Assembly: GCA_965658725.1 (NCBI GenBank)
Contig: CBFHUI010000002.1
Coordinates: forward strand, 10,952-74,951
Direction: 5' to 3'
From: UBA7985 sp965658725
Lineage (GTDB): Bacteria > Pseudomonadota > Alphaproteobacteria > UBA7985
DNA: 64,000 nucleotides
Both the position numbers and the translations under genes were made by a program. A model generated the notes under the pieces. The model saw only the letters and a program-made list of their open reading frames with translations, did no database searches and was not told the DNA's origin. This document shows, piece after piece, positions 26,364-34,948 of the stretch; position 1 is the stretch's first letter; each line of letters opens with the position of its first letter.

Positions 26364-27236
26364 ATGGCAACCGTTCCGTTTGATAAGCTCGGTGGGAAAC
26401 TTTGGTACAACGGCGAAGTGGTCGATTGGGATGAGGGCAAGCTGCACATCCTGAGCCACGGTTTGCACTATGGCTCCTGCGTCTTTGAGGGCGAGCGCGC
26501 CTATGGGGGAAAGATTTTCAAGCACCAGGAACACACGGATCGACTGTTTAAGTCGGCTGAAATCCTGGGCATGGAGATCGGTTACTCGAACAAGGAACTG
26601 TATGACGCGGGCTATGACTCACTGCACGCGCAGGGCTTTGAAGACGCTTATGTTCGGGCTGTTGCCTGGCGCGGGTCGGAGATGATGGCGATTTCTGCCC
26701 AGCAAACGACGACCCACGTTGCGGTCATCTGTTGGGACATGGGATCCTACTTCGATCCTGAAGCGCGGATGGCGGGGATCAAGCTGCAGTGGGCCAAATA
26801 CAAGCGGCCTTCGCCCGAGTGTGCCCCCGTTCACGCTAAGGCTGCTGGGCTGTACATGATTTGCACGGTCTCCAAGCATGAAGCTGAGGCCCAGGGCTTC
26901 AACGATGCGCTTATGGTCGATTGGCGCGGGTACGTGGCGGAATGCACCGGGGCAAACATCTTTTTCGTCAAGGACGGTGCGCTGCACACGCCGACGCCGG
27001 ATTGCTTCTTGAACGGGATCACGCGGCAGACGGTGATCGAACGGGCCAAGGCCAAGGGGATCGATGTCATCGAGCGGCACATCCTGCCCGAGGAGCTGGT
27101 GGAGATGCAGGAAGTCTTTATCGTTGGCACCGCGGCGGAAGTTACGCCCATCAACCAGATCGGCGACGTTAACTATCAGGTCGGGGAAGTGACGCGCGAC
27201 CTGCTCACGGACTACCACCACCACGTTCGCGGCTAG
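26364..27236 (+). CDS. ilvE: Branched-chain amino acid aminotransferase
   Basis: A 290-residue class-IV PLP aminotransferase that performs the last step of Val, Leu and Ile synthesis. It begins with FDKLGGKLWYNGEVVDW and has LHYGSCVFEGERAYGG, the PLP Lys in VHAKAAGLYM, the cofactor loop VAECTGANIFFVKDG, CFLNGITRQTVIERAK and IVGTAAEVTPI. The ATG at 26364 begins the conserved N-terminus. Divergent from a MarR regulator. A rho-independent terminator lies about 130 bases downstream. Confidence 0.94.
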   Translation: MATVPFDKLGGKLWYNGEVVDWDEGKLHILSHGLHYGSCVFEGERAYGGKIFKHQEHTDRLFKSAEILGMEIGYSNKELYDAGYDSLHAQGFEDAYVRAVAWRGSEMMAISAQQTTTHVAVICWDMGSYFDPEARMAGIKLQWAKYKRPSPECAPVHAKAAGLYMICTVSKHEAEAQGFNDALMVDWRGYVAECTGANIFFVKDGALHTPTPDCFLNGITRQTVIERAKAKGIDVIERHILPEELVEMQEVFIVGTAAEVTPINQIGDVNYQVGEVTRDLLTDYHHHVRG

Positions 27237-27401
27237 CGGCAGGGTGTCTGCGGTCGGCGCGCTACGCGCGCCGGCATTTTGCCAGCCTCGGGTGGCCTGC
27301 GGCCACACGCTCGGCCTGCGTGCCGGGCGCTGTCAGTCACAGGCTCCAGAGCGGTATACCGACATCATGCCCGCTCAACACGCTCCGCTTTGAGCGGGGT
27401 T
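27237..27401. other. Hairpin-rich spacer after ilvE
   Basis: No gene is seen. The spacer holds several GC-rich inverted repeats, including GGCGCG-CTA-CGCGCC (about 27257-27271), and ends in the terminator listed next. Confidence 0.5.
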
Positions 27402-27404
27402 TTA
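27370..27404 (+). terminator. Rho-independent terminator
   Basis: CCCGCTCAA (27370-27378) pairs with TTGAGCGGG (27390-27398) around an 11-base loop and is followed by GTTTT. The direction fits ilvE. The tail overlaps the last codons of pgsA on the opposite strand. Confidence 0.65.
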
Positions 27405-27983
27405 CGGCTTTGAGAGAAATACACGGACGTAGTCTGCAGCGCTGAGCCAGCTTGCCGCCACTGCCACCCAAAGCGGCCAGACCACCAGCGGGCTTGCCAG
27501 CGTTGTCGGTGCAGGGCGCAGGCCCAAGGCAGTAAAGCTGATGTCTGCCAACGCCATGGCCATAGCCATGCACTGCACCACCGTTTTCATCTTGCCCAGG
27601 CTGCGCACGTCCAGCCTCCAGTTCTGCGCCAGCGCCGCTTCGCGCAGACCGCCGACGAGAAGATCGCGGCTGATCAGCAGCAGTACGGGCGCCACCACGG
27701 CCAGCGTGGGCACCAGGATCGCCAGTCCGACCCCCGCGCACAGCATCAGAACTTTGTCGGCCACGGGGTCGAGAATAGCCCCCAGTGTGCTTTCCTGCCC
27801 CAGCCGCCGCGCCAGCAGGCCGTCGAGCACGTCGCTCATGCATGCGATGGCAAAGAGCCCGAAGGCTACGGGCAGTCCTACAGCGCCCGAAACCGTTCCC
27901 TGCGCCACCAGCACCAGCAACACGCCAACCACGGGTGCGAGCAGCAGGCGGAGAAGGGTCAGGGTGTTGGGTATGTGCTGCAT
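27402..27983 (-). CDS. pgsA: CDP-diacylglycerol--glycerol-3-phosphate 3-phosphatidyltransferase
   Basis: A 193-residue membrane enzyme that makes phosphatidylglycerol phosphate. The CDP-alcohol phosphatidyltransferase signature DG-x2-AR-x8-G-x3-D-x3-D is complete in the stretch DVLDGLLARRLG followed by GAILDPVADK. There are about four to six membrane helices and the N-terminus NTLTLLRLLLAP is typical. It starts six bases after the end of uvrC; a uvrC-pgsA pair is a common arrangement in proteobacteria. Confidence 0.93.
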   Translation of the reverse strand: MQHIPNTLTLLRLLLAPVVGVLLVLVAQGTVSGAVGLPVAFGLFAIACMSDVLDGLLARRLGQESTLGAILDPVADKVLMLCAGVGLAILVPTLAVVAPVLLLISRDLLVGGLREAALAQNWRLDVRSLGKMKTVVQCMAMAMALADISFTALGLRPAPTTLASPLVVWPLWVAVAASWLSAADYVRVFLSKP

Positions 27984-27989
27984 GAGGCG

Positions 27990-30008
27990 TTATTCCTGAT
28001 GGAAGTGGTCGTAGATTTTCTGCGCGACCGTCTCCGAAATACCATCAACGCCTTCGAGATCGGTGACGCTCGCTCGGGAGACTGAGCGAGCGGAGCCGAA
28101 GTGCAGCAGCAGCGCCTTTTTCCGCCGAGGACCGATCCCTGGTACGTCGTCCAGTGGGCTCTTTTTGATGGCAGCAGAGCGCTTCGCGCGGTGCGTGCCA
28201 ATGGCGAAGCGGTGAACTTCATCGCGCAGACGCTGAAGGTAGTAGAGCACCGGATCGCGCTCGGGCATCTGAAAGGCGGGCGCGTCGGGCATGAAGAATT
28301 GCTCTCGCCCGGCATTGCGGTCAGGCCCTTTAGCAATGGCGACCAGGGGTACGTCATCGATGCCCAGCTCGGTCAGAGTCTCGACCACGGCCGAGAGCTG
28401 CCCCTTGCCACCGTCAATCAGCACCAGATCCGGCCACTGTCCATGGTCGCGGTCGGGGTCTTCCTTGAGCGCCCGAGAGAAGCGGCGGTGGAACACCTCG
28501 CGCATCATGGCGTAGTCGTCGCCTGGCGCGGTATCAGACTTGATGTTGAACTTGCGGTAGCTGTTCTTGATGAAGCCTTCCGGCCCGGCGACCACCATGG
28601 CGCCGACGGCATTCGCGCCCTGAATGTGCGAGTTGTCGTAGACCTCGATCCGTTCAGGCGGCGCGGACAGACCAAACGCTTCAGCAACACCATCGAGCAG
28701 GCGACGCTGGGTGGAGGATTCGGCCTGCCGCCGCTCCAGCGCTTCCCGCGCGTTCCGGGTTGCGTTGGCCATGACGTCGCGCTTGACCCCGCGCTGGGGT
28801 CGTAGCAGCTGCACCTTGCGTTCTGCCTTGGCGGACAGGGCTTCTGTCAGCAGGTCGAACTCCACCGGGTCGTGGCTCACCAGGACCAGCCTTGGCACCG
28901 GCTTGTCCGCGTAGAACTGTCCGATGAAGCTGGCCAGCACGTCGGGGATTTCGTCGCTCTTGTCGTGACGGGGGAAGTAGGCGCGGTTTCCGTAGTTGCG
29001 GCCAGCCCGGTAGAAAAACACCTGCACGCAAATCTGACCACTGGCGCTAAAGGCTGCGATGACGTCGGCGTCTTCGATCTCCCCCTGCAGGTTGACGTCC
29101 TGATGCGCCTGTACTGCGCTGAGTGCGCGCAGGCGATCGCGCAGCATGGCGGCGCGCTCGAACTGCAGGTTCTCTGCTGCTTCCTGCATGGTCACGGCAA
29201 GCTCATCTTGAATGCGCCGGCTTTCACCGAAGAGGAAGGCTTTCGCCTCTGCCACCAAGGCGTCGTAGCCGTCCTGATCGATCTTGCCGACGCACGGCGC
29301 GGAGCAACGCTTGATCTGGTAGAGCAAGCAGGGGCGTGTCCGGTTCTCGAACACAGAATCCGAGCACGAGCGCAGGAGGAAAGCTTTCTCCAGTGCCGTT
29401 ACAGTCCGATTGACCGACTTGGCACTGGCAAAGGGGCCGAAGTAGTCGCCCTTGCGCCGGTGCGCGCCGCGGTGCTTCGTCACCTGCGCAAAGGCGTGGT
29501 CGGCAGTCAGCAGGATGTAGGGAAAGGATTTGTCGTCCCGCAGCAGCACGTTGTAGCGCGGCTGAAAGCGCTTGATCAGGTTGGACTCGAGCAGCAGGGC
29601 TTCGACCTCGCTGTTGGTCACCACGATCTCCAGCCCCTTGGTTTCAGCCACCATCCGGCGCAGACGGTTGGGTAGACGTTCCAGCTGGGTGTAGTTGGTA
29701 ACCCGGCGACGCAGGTTGCGTGCCTTGCCCACGTAGATCGGGTCACCCCGGCGGTCGAGCATTCGGTACACGCCAGGTGAGCTGCTCAGGGTCTTCACGC
29801 CATCCCGGAGCGTTTGCAAGCCCATGGCAAGGTCAGAACCGACTTCATCAGGAGACGTAGGCTGTGCGCCGGGAGAGGCCGCGGCAGCGTCCTCGTAGTC
29901 CGCAGCGTCCTCGTTCAGGGTCAGAGCAACAGACTCATGCGCCGGCATCGCGGCGCGCTTGCCGCCGGCGCTGCTGTCGTTTTCCCGAAGGGTTTTAGCG
30001 CGTCGCAT
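27990..30008 (-). CDS. uvrC: UvrABC excinuclease subunit C
   Basis: A 672-residue nuclease that makes both cuts in nucleotide excision repair. The N-terminal GIY-YIG domain (SSPGVYRMLD ... IYVGKARNLRRRV) begins near residue 75, the UvrB-binding UVR motif is near residues 265-300, the RNase H-like 3'... 5'-cut domain starts near 410 (RIEVYDNSHIQGANAVG, VLIDGGKGQL), and a double helix-hairpin-helix ends the protein (DDVPGIGPRRKKALL). The first ~70 residues are an extra acidic, Ala-rich leader not usual in the family; the ATG at 30008 is assumed and a later start is possible. Confidence 0.95.
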   Translation of the reverse strand: MRRAKTLRENDSSAGGKRAAMPAHESVALTLNEDAADYEDAAAASPGAQPTSPDEVGSDLAMGLQTLRDGVKTLSSSPGVYRMLDRRGDPIYVGKARNLRRRVTNYTQLERLPNRLRRMVAETKGLEIVVTNSEVEALLLESNLIKRFQPRYNVLLRDDKSFPYILLTADHAFAQVTKHRGAHRRKGDYFGPFASAKSVNRTVTALEKAFLLRSCSDSVFENRTRPCLLYQIKRCSAPCVGKIDQDGYDALVAEAKAFLFGESRRIQDELAVTMQEAAENLQFERAAMLRDRLRALSAVQAHQDVNLQGEIEDADVIAAFSASGQICVQVFFYRAGRNYGNRAYFPRHDKSDEIPDVLASFIGQFYADKPVPRLVLVSHDPVEFDLLTEALSAKAERKVQLLRPQRGVKRDVMANATRNAREALERRQAESSTQRRLLDGVAEAFGLSAPPERIEVYDNSHIQGANAVGAMVVAGPEGFIKNSYRKFNIKSDTAPGDDYAMMREVFHRRFSRALKEDPDRDHGQWPDLVLIDGGKGQLSAVVETLTELGIDDVPLVAIAKGPDRNAGREQFFMPDAPAFQMPERDPVLYYLQRLRDEVHRFAIGTHRAKRSAAIKKSPLDDVPGIGPRRKKALLLHFGSARSVSRASVTDLEGVDGISETVAQKIYDHFHQE

Positions 30009-30355
30009 AATGTGAAAACTTAACTTGCTTTTCTGGGTTTCCAAAGGAACGAATGAGTTAACCACGGTTTCTGTGGATAACCCTGTCGATAATTTGTCAC
30101 GCCTGACCGACTCTTCCCTGTTTTCAGTGTTTTGGCAGGGGGTGACCAAAACTTGTGCAGTTTCCACCCTAGTGATTTAAGGTGTTGAAATTAAATCGAA
30201 ATTTTTGACCCTACAAAGCCTTGCTCACTGATATTGTTGGCTTTTTTGGCCTGATGCGGAGTCGCAATTTACTTTTGGCCGGACTGTAGACAATCCGGTC
30301 CAAATCCGCCGAAACTGCTGGAATCCCTGCGAATTTTCGGTGTGAGACAAAAAAA
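30009..30355. other. Intergenic region upstream of uvrC, with one DnaA-box match
   Basis: This 347-base spacer between uvrC and folB (both minus) is AT-richer than the coding DNA. It has a perfect DnaA-box sequence, TGTGGATAA (30072-30080; TTATCCACA on the other strand), about 65 bases from the uvrC ATG. I see no gene, no tRNA and no clear alphaproteobacterial SOS box (GTTC-N7-GTTC). It probably carries the uvrC promoter and folB's downstream region. Confidence 0.5.
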
Positions 30356-30718
30356 TCAGTTGCGACGCAAGCGCACCGTGACCGAAGCGCACTCAGCGTC
30401 GTCGAAAACGTCCAGTTTTTCGCCGCGAACTTCCAGAGTGATCATCCGCGGATCGTCGAACAAGCGGTTGGCCAACTCATCCACCAGCGTTTCCAGCAAG
30501 TTGAAGTGTCCCTCGGTGACCATGGTCCGTGCCGTCTCGACGAAGACTTCGTAGCTCAGCACCTTACTGAAGTCGTCAGACAGGCGCTCGGGCAGATCCA
30601 CGTCCGCTTGAAACGAAAGCCGCACCCGCTGGGGGGCTTCGTGCTCGTGGGGGTAAATGCCGATATTGGCCGACACCAGCAGGTTATCGACGGAAATGCT
30701 GCGTTCTCGAATGATCAT
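30356..30718 (-). CDS. folB: Dihydroneopterin aldolase
   Basis: A 120-residue folate-pathway enzyme that cleaves dihydroneopterin to 6-hydroxymethyl-dihydropterin. It has the NLLVSANIGIYPHEHEAPQ opening, the LSYEVFVETARTMV helix, and NLLETLVDELANRLF with the pterin-binding Glu, then VTVRLRR. It lies nine bases after an SDR gene of the pteridine-reductase type, which supports a shared pterin role. GTP cyclohydrolase I is elsewhere in the window. Confidence 0.92.
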   Translation of the reverse strand: MIIRERSISVDNLLVSANIGIYPHEHEAPQRVRLSFQADVDLPERLSDDFSKVLSYEVFVETARTMVTEGHFNLLETLVDELANRLFDDPRMITLEVRGEKLDVFDDAECASVTVRLRRN

Positions 30719-30727
30719 TCGAAAGGC

Positions 30728-31507
30728 CTATTCGATGGGGACAGGCCGGTCTGGTGCAGGTGCGGCCCAGTTTAGGTGCTGACCGCCATCCAAAGCGATC
30801 ATTTGCCCCGTCATAGACTGTGCGCCGAGGATGAAGTCAACCGCGTGGCAGATGTCCGCCAGAGGGGTGGCGACCTTCAGGGGGGTGTCCTGAACTTGTT
30901 CGTCGAAATGTTCCTGACTTTGGCGTGGTGACGGCAGAGTGGGGCCAGGGCCGATGCCGTTGACGCGGATGCCGCGCGGGGCAAGGGCGAGGGCGAGCTG
31001 CTTGGTTAAGCCCCACAGCGCGTACTTGGACGCGGTGTAGGAGATGAAGTGCTCCGTCAGGTTCCAGACCCGTTGGTCGATCATGTTAATGATCGCGCCG
31101 CCGTTGGCGTTTTCGGGGAACTGCCGGGCCAGCGCTTGGCTCAACACCAACGGCGCGCGCAGGTTCGGCTCCATGTGGCTGTCCCAAGAAGCACGGTCAG
31201 CGGTGTCGATGGAGTCGTACTGAAAGGCTGAAGCGTTGTTGATCAGGGCGGTGAGCGGCGCATCCAGTTGCGCGCTAGCGTGGGCGACCAAATCACTGAC
31301 CTCAGCCTCGGCGCTCAGATCTGCCTTAACCAGTGCGGCGCGGCCGCCTGCCGCTTCTATGGCCTGTGCGGTTTGTTCCGCGCCGGACGCGCTGGCTCGG
31401 TAGTGCAGGGCGACAGCCCATCCCTGTGCGCCCAAGTGCTCGGCCATGGCGGCGCCGATGCGCTGGGCTGCGCCGGTGATCAGAACTGCATTGGAGGTTG
31501 AAGCCAC
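30728..31507 (-). CDS. Short-chain dehydrogenase, pteridine reductase/FolM-like
   Basis: A 259-residue SDR. The cofactor motif is ITGAAQRIGAAMAEHL, with HYRAS after beta-2 as in NADPH-specific pteridine reductases; NNAS follows, then the catalytic YTASKYAL (Tyr-x3-Lys) and RVNGIGPGPTLPS. The GAAxRIG form of the Gly-rich motif and the neighbour folB favour a dihydrofolate/dihydromonapterin reductase (FolM-type), but this is inference; substrate not shown. The start is a GTG at 31507. Confidence 0.85.
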   Translation of the reverse strand: MASTSNAVLITGAAQRIGAAMAEHLGAQGWAVALHYRASASGAEQTAQAIEAAGGRAALVKADLSAEAEVSDLVAHASAQLDAPLTALINNASAFQYDSIDTADRASWDSHMEPNLRAPLVLSQALARQFPENANGGAIINMIDQRVWNLTEHFISYTASKYALWGLTKQLALALAPRGIRVNGIGPGPTLPSPRQSQEHFDEQVQDTPLKVATPLADICHAVDFILGAQSMTGQMIALDGGQHLNWAAPAPDRPVPIE

Positions 31508-31525
31508 GGGTCCAGCCCCTTGAGT

Positions 31526-32461
31526 TTAGGAAAAGCTGAAATAGAAATAGGCTGCAAAGACGCCGAGGAAAGCCAGACCCAGCCAGCGACCGATGCTTCG
31601 CCCTGCAACCAACAAACCAACGAGCGCGATCGATGAGACGCCGAAAAGGATCAGGCTGCCGTGGTAGAGCTCGCCGGGAATTGAGACCGGTGAGATAAAG
31701 GCCACCAAACCCAAAACCAGCATAATGTTCGTCAGATTGGACCCGACGATATTGCCAATAACCACTTCCCGGTGTCCTTGCCGCGCTGCAGCGATGGAGG
31801 CGAACAGCTCGGGTAGACTGGTCCCGATGGCAACAACGGTCGCGCCGATGACGGCTTCAGGGATGTGGAGGGCTTCAGCGAGTTCAACGGCGCCGTAAAT
31901 GAAGCTCTGTCCGCCCAAGATCAGCACCAGCAATCCGCCAAACAGCGAAAGGCTTGCCAGCCCCCAGCCCCAGGCGACGTCGGGGGCCTCTTCGACCGTC
32001 GAGCTGTCGCGACCGGTGCGGAAGATCACAACCGCGTGGACCACCATGGCCAGCAGCAGCAAAGCGCCGAACCATCGGGGTAGAAACTCCAGTCCATAAG
32101 CCAGCACCAGAACCACAAGCGTCGCTACCACAAGGATCGATCCGTCGCGGCGCACAGTGGCCGGTGCGCAGCAAAGCGGCAGAAGCAGGGCCGTAACACC
32201 ACCGATCAGCAGCACGTTCGTGATGTTCGAACCAATTACGTTACCAACGGCGACGTCCGGTACTCCGGAGAGCGCTGCACCCACGGTCACAACGACCTCT
32301 GGCGCGCTGGTGCCCCAGGCGACGACGGTCAGGCCGATGATAAAGGGAGAGATGCCGATCAACCGTGAGACCGAGACGGCCCCTCGGATCATGAAGTCTG
32401 CCCCAAAACTCAACGCGGCCAGTCCGGCGATCAACAGGAGTGATGGGATCAACAGGTCCAA
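31526..32461 (-). CDS. Calcium/sodium antiporter (CaCA family, YrbG-like)
   Basis: A ~311-residue membrane protein with about ten hydrophobic helices and the two inverted alpha-repeats of the CaCA exchangers: VAWGTSAPEVVVTVGAAL ... AVGNVIGSNITN in the first half and AIGTSLPELFASIAAA ... VIGNIVGSNLTN in the second. The acidic residues in both repeats, needed for Ca2+, are present. I use a TTG at 32461 before DLLIPSLLLIAGL, where the first helix starts; the frame opens earlier but reads as non-membrane sequence. Confidence 0.9.
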   Translation of the reverse strand: MDLLIPSLLLIAGLAALSFGADFMIRGAVSVSRLIGISPFIIGLTVVAWGTSAPEVVVTVGAALSGVPDVAVGNVIGSNITNVLLIGGVTALLLPLCCAPATVRRDGSILVVATLVVLVLAYGLEFLPRWFGALLLLAMVVHAVVIFRTGRDSSTVEEAPDVAWGWGLASLSLFGGLLVLILGGQSFIYGAVELAEALHIPEAVIGATVVAIGTSLPELFASIAAARQGHREVVIGNIVGSNLTNIMLVLGLVAFISPVSIPGELYHGSLILFGVSSIALVGLLVAGRSIGRWLGLAFLGVFAAYFYFSFS

Positions 32462-32675
32462 AAGAAAATACGTCCTTGTGTTGGGCGTGTTGCAAGGGTG
32501 GGCGGTGGATTGGCGACACAGGGACACCGCGTGCACTTATACTGATGAAATCTTGGCTTGCACGGGTTTGGTTCAAGTGGTCCTACCAAAAATTAACCGA
32601 GGGAAGCTGCGTTGCGTCCGCGCTAAGAAGGCCTAGATAGAAGAGTCGCGGATTTATTCAGACGGGGAAGCTCGG

Positions 32676-34934
32676 GTGTCCATACAGATTGACCCAGAAA
32701 CGCTGGTTCAAGCAGCACAGTCGGCGGTGCGCCTGCACCCTGTAGATGGCACCCCGCTGGCCAATGACGTGCCGCTGGAAATCGTCTCCGAATACACCCC
32801 GGCAGGGGACCAGCCCCAAGCCATTAACGATCTTCTTGATGGGCTACAGGGTGGAGAGCGGGACAACGTGCTGCTTGGTGTCACGGGGTCGGGCAAGACC
32901 TTCACCATGGCCCACGTGATCCAGTCGCTGCAGCGCCCGACGCTCATCATGGCGCACAACAAGACCCTCGCCGCGCAGCTCTATCAGGAAATGAAGGAGT
33001 TCTTTCCAAACAACGCGGTGGAGTACTTCGTTTCCTACTACGACTATTACCAGCCTGAAGCCTACGTGCCGCGCTCTGATACCTACGTGGACAAGGAAGC
33101 GACGATCAATGAGCAGATCGACCGCATGCGCCACTCCGCAACCCGCGCACTGTTTGAGCGGCGGGACGTGATCATCGTGGCGTCGGTGTCCTGCATCTAC
33201 GGTATGGGCGCACCCGAGACTTACGCGTCCATGACCATGATGCTCGAAGTCGGTGCAGAGATTCCGCAGAAGGAAATGCTGCGCCGCTTTGTTGAGCTGC
33301 AATACAAGCGCAACGACGTTGCCTTTCAGCGCGGCATGTTCCGCGTGCGCGGTGATTCGATCGAGATCTTCCCGGCTCACCTCGAAGACCGCGCCTGGCG
33401 CTTGTCGCTGTTCGGCGATGAGATCGAAGGCATCTGGGAGTTTGATCCCCTGACCGGTGAGAAAACGACCGAGCTGGAAAAGGTTCGGCTCTACGCCAAC
33501 TCCCACCACGTCACGCCCAAGCCCACGATCATGCAGGCAATCCAAAAGATTAAGTCCGAGCTGGGACTTAGGCTCGAAGAGCTGGAAGGCGAAGGCAAGC
33601 TGCTCGAAGCGCAGCGCCTGCAGCAGCGCTGCACCTTTGATCTTGAGATGATGGAAGCCACCGGCGTCTGCGCGGGGATCGAGAACTACAGCCGCTATCT
33701 CACGGGCCGCGCGCCGGGGGAGCCGCCCCCGACCCTGTTCGAATACCTGCCCGAAGATGCCTTGCTGATGGTGGATGAGAGCCACGTTTCCGTCCCCCAG
33801 ATTGGGGCCATGTTCAAGGGCGACCGCGCCCGCAAGGTGACGCTCAGCGACTATGGTTTCCGCCTCCCGTCCTGTCAGGACAACCGCCCGCTGAAGTTCG
33901 AAGAATGGGACGCCATGCGCCCGCAGACCGTCTACGTCTCCGCGACGCCGAACAAGTGGGAGTTGGAGCGGACGGGCGGGGTCTTTGCGGAGCAGGTGAT
34001 CCGACCGACCGGCCTGCTGGATCCGCCCTGCATCATCCGTCCGACCGAAAACCAAGTCGATGACCTCATCGCCGAGTGTCAGGAAACGGTGCAGGCGGGT
34101 TACCGCGTGCTGGTTACGACCCTGACCAAGCGCATGGCCGAAGACCTGACCGATTACCTCAACGAAGCGGGCCTGAAGGTGCGCTATATCCACGCTGACG
34201 TTGACACGTTGGAGCGGATCGAGATCATCCGTGATCTGAGGTTGGGGGTCTATGACGTGCTGGTGGGCATCAACCTGCTACGCGAGGGCCTCGATATCCC
34301 TGAATGCGCGCTGGTCGGGATTCTTGACGCGGACAAGGAGGGCTATCTCCGCTCGACGACCTCGCTGATCCAGACCATTGGCCGGGCCGCTCGGAACGTG
34401 GACGGGCGGGTCATCCTTTACGCCGACAAAATCACCAATTCCATGCAAGCCGCACTCGACGAGACCGAGCGCCGGCGCATCAAGCAAGTCGCCTACAACG
34501 AAGAGCACGGCATCACGCCAGCGACGATCAAGAAGCAGATCGGCGACATCATCAATTCCGTCTATGAAAAAGACCACGTCACTGTCGGCACCGGCGATGA
34601 AGACCTTGTGACAACAGGCGGCAAAGACCTCAAGGAGATCATGGCCGATCTGGAAAACCGGATGAAGGACGCTGCCGCGAACCTCGAATTCGAGGAAGCG
34701 GCTCGCCTGCGCGACGAACTCAAGCGGTTGGAAGCTGCCGATCTGGGACTGGGCGGTGCTGTTTCAGTCAAGTCTGCTGCCGCCGCGCGCGACGGCAAGT
34801 CAGAGGGCAAGACCGCCGGTCGCAACCGCGCTCGCCGTGAGGCGGAAAAGGACTTCACCAAAACAAAAGGGGCCGCACTGGACCCCTTGTCTAAAGTCGC
34901 GGGGCCTCGCAAGTCCCCGCGCCGTCGTCGCTAA
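32676..34934 (+). CDS. uvrB: UvrABC excinuclease subunit B
   Basis: A 752-residue damage-verification helicase. It shows the Walker A GVTGSGKTFTMA, the beta-hairpin region YYDYYQPEAYVPRSDTYV, motif II VDESH, helicase motifs VLVGINLLREGLDIPE and QTIGRAARN, and the C-terminal UVR motif (EEAARLRDELKRLE) that binds UvrC. A basic ~65-residue tail follows, longer than in many homologues. The start is a GTG at 32676; the first ~30 residues vary in the family. It is divergent from the antiporter. Confidence 0.97.
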   Translation: MSIQIDPETLVQAAQSAVRLHPVDGTPLANDVPLEIVSEYTPAGDQPQAINDLLDGLQGGERDNVLLGVTGSGKTFTMAHVIQSLQRPTLIMAHNKTLAAQLYQEMKEFFPNNAVEYFVSYYDYYQPEAYVPRSDTYVDKEATINEQIDRMRHSATRALFERRDVIIVASVSCIYGMGAPETYASMTMMLEVGAEIPQKEMLRRFVELQYKRNDVAFQRGMFRVRGDSIEIFPAHLEDRAWRLSLFGDEIEGIWEFDPLTGEKTTELEKVRLYANSHHVTPKPTIMQAIQKIKSELGLRLEELEGEGKLLEAQRLQQRCTFDLEMMEATGVCAGIENYSRYLTGRAPGEPPPTLFEYLPEDALLMVDESHVSVPQIGAMFKGDRARKVTLSDYGFRLPSCQDNRPLKFEEWDAMRPQTVYVSATPNKWELERTGGVFAEQVIRPTGLLDPPCIIRPTENQVDDLIAECQETVQAGYRVLVTTLTKRMAEDLTDYLNEAGLKVRYIHADVDTLERIEIIRDLRLGVYDVLVGINLLREGLDIPECALVGILDADKEGYLRSTTSLIQTIGRAARNVDGRVILYADKITNSMQAALDETERRRIKQVAYNEEHGITPATIKKQIGDIINSVYEKDHVTVGTGDEDLVTTGGKDLKEIMADLENRMKDAAANLEFEEAARLRDELKRLEAADLGLGGAVSVKSAAAARDGKSEGKTAGRNRARREAEKDFTKTKGAALDPLSKVAGPRKSPRRRR

Positions 34935-34948
34935 CTGGTCCGCAAGCC

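Noticed and set aside
32844..34193. A 449-codon open frame on the minus strand across uvrB
   Set aside because: It is the antisense shadow of uvrB in GC-rich DNA. It has no recognisable domain and no ribosome binding site, while the plus-strand uvrB is complete.
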